NCBI GenBank assembly: GCA_900103495.1 | Contig: FMWZ01000019.1 | Location: 1-64,000 of the forward strand | Direction of reading: 5' to 3' | DNA: 64,000 nt | DNA from: Lachnospiraceae bacterium G11 | GTDB taxonomy: Bacteria; Bacillota; Clostridia; Lachnospirales; Lachnospiraceae | In this document: positions 57,749 through 64,000 of the stretch, piece after piece | Layout of the letters: every line of letters begins with the position of its first letter | Position numbering within the stretch: position 1 is the first letter of the stretch | Translations under genes and position numbers: made by a program | Notes under the pieces: generated by a model | The model's input: the letters and a program-made list of their open reading frames with translations, nothing else | Database searches by the model: none | What the model was told of the DNA's origin: nothing

Positions 57749-59110
57749 GTGGATTTAATTAAGGAAAAGTGGGAAGAAATAAAGGAATCTATGAAGAAAG
57801 AATATGATCTTTCTCCTGTTTCATACAGTACATGGATCAGTCCTTTAAAATATGGTTCAACAAAGAACAATATTGTAACAATTTTAATACCTTCAGACCA
57901 GGCTCATGCTCTTAATTATATTTCTACAAAATATAAGAGTTTCTTTCAGGTTACCATTTCTGAAATGTTAAGTGACAATTATGAAGTGGCCTTTGAACTT
58001 GAAAAAGAATTCAATGAAGAGGAAGAAGCTCATAATTTCAAAAATCAGACATTATCCAAATCTGTAAATAACGAAGATAATTCCAATCTTAATCCCAAAT
58101 ATACATTTGACACTTTTATTGTAGGAACCAATAACAGATTTGCACACTCTGCTTCTTTGGCTGTAGCTGAATCTCCCGGAGAAGTTTATAACCCTTTGTT
58201 TATATATGGTGGTGCCGGACTTGGCAAGACTCACCTTATGCATTCAATTGGACATTTCATTTTGGAAAACAATCCTAAAATGAAAATTCTTTATGTTACA
58301 AGTGAACAGTTTACAAATGAGGTTATCGAATCTATCAGATCCGGTAATGCTCAGGCAATGACAAAGTTAAGAGATAAATATAGAACAGTTGATGTTCTTA
58401 TGATCGATGATGTTCAATTTATAATAGGAAAAGAAAGTACACAGGAAGAATTCTTCCATACTTTTAATGCTTTAAGAACAGCCGGTAAACAAATAGTTCT
58501 TTCATCTGATAAACCTCCAAAAGAAATGGAAACTCTGGATGAAAGATTCCGTTCAAGATTTGAATGGGGATTAATAGCAGATATTCAGCAGCCTGATTAT
58601 GAAACTCGTGTAGCTATTCTTCTAAAAAATGCTGATAACTATGATAAACAGATTGATCAGTCAATCATTGAATATATAGCTACAAATATTACTTCCAATA
58701 TAAGAGAACTTGAAGGTGCTTTTAACAGAGTTATTGCTCTTTCAAAATTAAATAAAGTAAATCTTACAATGGAAGTAGCTGAAGAAGCTCTTAAAGATAT
58801 AGTTAATCCAAATAAACAAAGAGAAATAACACCAAATCTTATTATTGAAGTAGTTGCTGAACATTATGGAGTTTCTGCTTCAGATATTACTTCCAAAAGA
58901 AGAAACCAGGAGTTTGTTCTTCCCAGACAGATTGTTATGTATCTTTGCAGACAATTAACAGAAGTATCTTTAAATAATGTAGGTAAAATTCTTGGTAAAA
59001 AAGATCACACCACAGTTATCCACGGTGTAAATAAGATTGAAGAGGATATCAAGAAAAACGAAGAGCTAAAAAATAATATTGACGCAATTATTAAGAAGAT
59101 TAATCCTTAA
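57749..59110 (+). CDS. dnaA: Chromosomal replication initiator DnaA
   Basis: 453 aa, GTG start preceded by GAGG. Domain I (1-85), AAA+ domain with Walker A GGAGLGKTH (154-162), Walker B VLMIDDVQF, and C-terminal DNA-binding domain with GKKDHTTVIHGV. Codon use is more AT-rich than in most of the window, as is the neighbouring dnaN. Confidence 0.98.
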   Translation: MDLIKEKWEEIKESMKKEYDLSPVSYSTWISPLKYGSTKNNIVTILIPSDQAHALNYISTKYKSFFQVTISEMLSDNYEVAFELEKEFNEEEEAHNFKNQTLSKSVNNEDNSNLNPKYTFDTFIVGTNNRFAHSASLAVAESPGEVYNPLFIYGGAGLGKTHLMHSIGHFILENNPKMKILYVTSEQFTNEVIESIRSGNAQAMTKLRDKYRTVDVLMIDDVQFIIGKESTQEEFFHTFNALRTAGKQIVLSSDKPPKEMETLDERFRSRFEWGLIADIQQPDYETRVAILLKNADNYDKQIDQSIIEYIATNITSNIRELEGAFNRVIALSKLNKVNLTMEVAEEALKDIVNPNKQREITPNLIIEVVAEHYGVSASDITSKRRNQEFVLPRQIVMYLCRQLTEVSLNNVGKILGKKDHTTVIHGVNKIEEDIKKNEELKNNIDAIIKKINP

Positions 59111-59184
59111 TATTTCCACATTTATCGGTATTTCCTGAACATCTTATTAACAAGTTATAAGTATCTTTTTTTACTGAAAAATAG

Positions 59185-59190
59185 TATAAT
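59185..59190 (+). promoter_or_regulatory. -10 element of dnaN
   Basis: TATAAT 9 nt before a DnaA-box-like TTTTCCACA (59199-59207). The -35 is unclear. Confidence 0.4.
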
Positions 59191-59198
59191 AGAAAGGG

Positions 59199-59262
59199 TT
59201 TTCCACATATCAACATCTATTAATACTATAAATACTAATAATATTATTATTTATATATTATA
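59199..59262. other. AT-rich region between dnaA and dnaN, candidate DNA unwinding element
   Basis: A DnaA-box variant (59199-59207) is followed by about 45 bp (59216-59260) that is almost only A and T, with repeated TACTA/AATA steps resembling DnaA-trio arrays. Bipartite origins with the unwinding site between dnaA and dnaN are known in Bacillus; the assignment here is by analogy. Confidence 0.5.
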
Positions 59263-59300
59263 TGGGTTGCCCACCCATTAGTACGAAGGGAGCTTTACAC

Positions 59301-60413
59301 ATGAAAATAGTTGTATCAAAACAAAATCTTTTAAACGGAGTTCAAATAGTTTCAAAGGCAGTTCCTAATAAAACTACCATGACTATTCTTGAATGTATTT
59401 TAATTGATACTACTTCTGGCAAGATTAAATTAACAGCAAATGATACAGAGCTTGGTATTGAAACTGTTATTGATGGTGAAATTATAGAAAAGGGAATGAT
59501 TGCTCTTGATGCAAAGCTTTTATCAGAGATAGTAAGAAAGCTTCCTGACAGTGATGTAACTATTGAAAATGATGAAAGCAGCTTTAAGACAATCATTACA
59601 TGTGAGAAATCCAATTTTAATATAATTGGAAAATCAGGAGATGAGTTCTCATATCTTCCTGTTATTGAGAGAGAAGATTCAATTGTTATTTCTCAGTTTG
59701 CTTTGAAAGAAGTGATTTTACAAACAATCTTCTCTATAGCAAACAATGAGAATAATAAACAGATGACAGGTGAACTCTTTGAGATTAAAGATAATGTATT
59801 AAAGGTTGTTTCCCTGGATGGTCACAGAATTTCACTTCGTAAGATTGAAATGAAGAACAGTTACGAAGACAAGAAAGTAATTGTTCCCGGAAAGACCTTA
59901 TCTGAAATAAGCAAGATAATTTCAGGTGATGCTGATAAGGATGTAAATATTTACTTTACACCCAAGCATATTTTATTTGAGTTTGATAATACACTTGTTG
60001 TTTCCAGACTTATCGAAGGTGAGTACTTCAAGATTGATCAGATGTTATCCTCCGATTATGAAACAAAAGTTAAAATTAATAAAAAAGAATTTCTTGATTG
60101 TATAGACAGAGCTACTCTTCTTGTAAAAGAAGGTGATAAGAAACCTATCATTATCCACATTACTGACGGAAAGATGGAATTAAAAATTAATTCAGTTCTC
60201 GGAAGCATGAATGAAGATATTGATATTGAGAAGAGCGGTAAAGATATTATGATTGGATTTAATCCCAAATTCCTTATTGATGCTCTTAAAGTAATTGATG
60301 ATGAATTGATTGATATCTATCTTGTTAATTCAAAAGCTCCCTGCTTTATCAAGAATGAAGAAGAAAGTTATATTTACTTAATTCTTCCCATCAACTTTAA
60401 TACGGTTGAATAA
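59301..60413 (+). CDS. dnaN: DNA polymerase III sliding clamp (beta subunit)
   Basis: 370 aa from ATG 59301 (MKIVVSKQNLLNGV), with GGGAG 8 nt upstream; the longer frame adds 13 unconserved residues. Three repeated clamp domains; C-terminal YLILPIN is typical. Ends 9 nt before yaaA. Confidence 0.96.
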   Translation: MKIVVSKQNLLNGVQIVSKAVPNKTTMTILECILIDTTSGKIKLTANDTELGIETVIDGEIIEKGMIALDAKLLSEIVRKLPDSDVTIENDESSFKTIITCEKSNFNIIGKSGDEFSYLPVIEREDSIVISQFALKEVILQTIFSIANNENNKQMTGELFEIKDNVLKVVSLDGHRISLRKIEMKNSYEDKKVIVPGKTLSEISKIISGDADKDVNIYFTPKHILFEFDNTLVVSRLIEGEYFKIDQMLSSDYETKVKINKKEFLDCIDRATLLVKEGDKKPIIIHITDGKMELKINSVLGSMNEDIDIEKSGKDIMIGFNPKFLIDALKVIDDELIDIYLVNSKAPCFIKNEEESYIYLILPINFNTVE

Positions 60414-60422
60414 AGGAACAAA

Positions 60423-60625
60423 ATGAAAGTTATTAAACTTAGAGAAGAATATATTAAATTGGGACAGGCGCTTAAGGCTGCCGGTCTGGTTGAAAATGGT
60501 GTAGATGCCAAATATGCAATAACCGATGGACTTGTAAAAGTTAACGGTGAGGTTGAAGTACAAAGAGGCAAGAAGTTATATGCCGGGGACATTGTAGAAT
60601 TTGAAGGAGAAAAGATTAAGATAGA

Positions 60626-60629
<4 letters not shown>
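60423..60629 (+). CDS. yaaA: S4-domain protein YaaA (RlbA-type)
   Basis: 68 aa, single S4 RNA-binding fold (IKLGQALKAAGLVENGVDAKYAI, GLVKVNGEVEVQRGKKLYAGD in part). Conserved between dnaN and recF in Firmicutes. Overlaps recF by 4 nt. Confidence 0.93.
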
Positions 60630-63689
<3,060 letters not shown>

Positions 63690-63723
63690 CTAGAGGTTTC
63701 AAAAGAAAGGTATTATATCAAAA

Positions 63724-64000
63724 ATGAGTGATGAAATTTTTGATGTACAGAAAAATGAATACGACAAGATAAATGCCGTAGACTTAAAGAAGACCATGGA
63801 GAACTGCTACATCGATTACGCCATGAGCGTTATCGCGGCCAGAGCTCTTCCCGATGTAAGGGACGGACTTAAGCCGGTACAGCGAAGAGTTCTCTATTCC
63901 ATGTATGAACTCAATAACTATCCCGACAAACCTCACCGTAAATCGGCGCGTATCGTCGGTGATACCATGGGTAAATATCACCCTCACGGTGATAGCTCAA
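63724..64000 (+). CDS. gyrA: DNA gyrase subunit A (5' part)
   Basis: First 92 codons, cut by the window end. [35 protein letters not shown] (in part) is the GyrA start, and [20 protein letters not shown] includes the quinolone-resistance region, with Asp and Ser at the usual positions of a sensitive type. SD AAAGG is about 14 nt before the ATG. Follows gyrB by 34 nt. Confidence 0.96.
   Translation, partial: MSDEIFDVQKNEYDKINAVDLKKTMENCYIDYAMSVIAARALPDVRDGLKPVQRRVLYSMYELNNYPDKPHRKSARIVGDTMGKYHPHGDSS

Overview
The window is chromosomal DNA from a low-to-mid GC Gram-positive anaerobe. I place it in the Clostridia, most likely family Lachnospiraceae (Butyrivibrio/Lachnospira/Roseburia-like). The reasons are the gene order around the replication origin, DUF3881- and DUF4446-type proteins next to serS and parB, SD-rich genes with clear sigma-A promoters, and the uronate, PTS and Mrp gene content. 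The replication origin lies near 57.3-59.3 kb. Genes to its left are mostly on the minus strand and genes to its right on the plus strand, so most transcription runs with the replication fork. I see no insertion sequence, prophage or CRISPR array.

Layout. (a) 0.2-6.4 kb: a minus-strand PTS operon (EI, HPr, lactose/cellobiose-type IIA, IIB and IIC, an RDD membrane protein, a PRD regulator) that carries its own complete phosphorelay. (b) 6.5-10.7 kb: a uronate operon (GntR/FCD regulator, uxaC, a KDPG aldolase fused to a VOC domain, kdgK). (c) 10.8-15.3 kb: an iron alcohol dehydrogenase, a small histone-H1-like basic protein, a lipoprotein, an RlmI-like methyltransferase, NiaR and a PilZ protein. 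(d) 15.5-20.4 kb: glmM, a PemK/MazF-type toxin-antitoxin pair with two phased operators, a leaderless YlmH-like S4 protein, and a methyltransferase/nucleoside phosphorylase operon behind what looks like a leader-peptide transcription attenuator. (e) 20.4-27.7 kb: a lipoprotein, a sensor kinase-NfeD-flotillin-response regulator operon, a GPH-type sugar transporter, and an ECF sigma operon with two tandem zinc-finger anti-sigma-like proteins. (f) 27.8-37.7 kb: trmB followed by a ten-gene, tightly overlapping Mrp/Mbh-like ion-translocating complex with four antiporter-type subunits and no hydrogenase or NADH-oxidising subunit. (g) 37.8-49.6 kb: a D-Ala-D-Ala carboxypeptidase, a large lipoprotein, an MFS transporter, a LUD protein, an exonuclease, tRNA-Arg(CCT), a DUF3881 protein, serS, an HD-GYP protein, a DUF4446 protein, parB and parA. 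(h) 49.8-64 kb: two perfect parS sites, an orphan NarL-type regulator, rsmG-mnmG-mnmE-jag-yidC-yidD-rnpA-rpmH, oriC, then dnaA-dnaN-yaaA-recF-gyrB-gyrA (gyrA cut by the window end).

The strongest candidates for something new are the attenuator at 18.53-18.81 kb (promoter, 37-codon ORF with its own SD, intrinsic terminator, and an alternative pairing that would disrupt the terminator), the hydrogenase-free Mbh/Mrp cluster, and the flotillin operon bracketed by a two-component system. Several start codons were moved from the longest ORF on the basis of Shine-Dalgarno or promoter positions; each is explained in its entry. All functional calls rest on reading motifs and family resemblance by eye; no database search was run.
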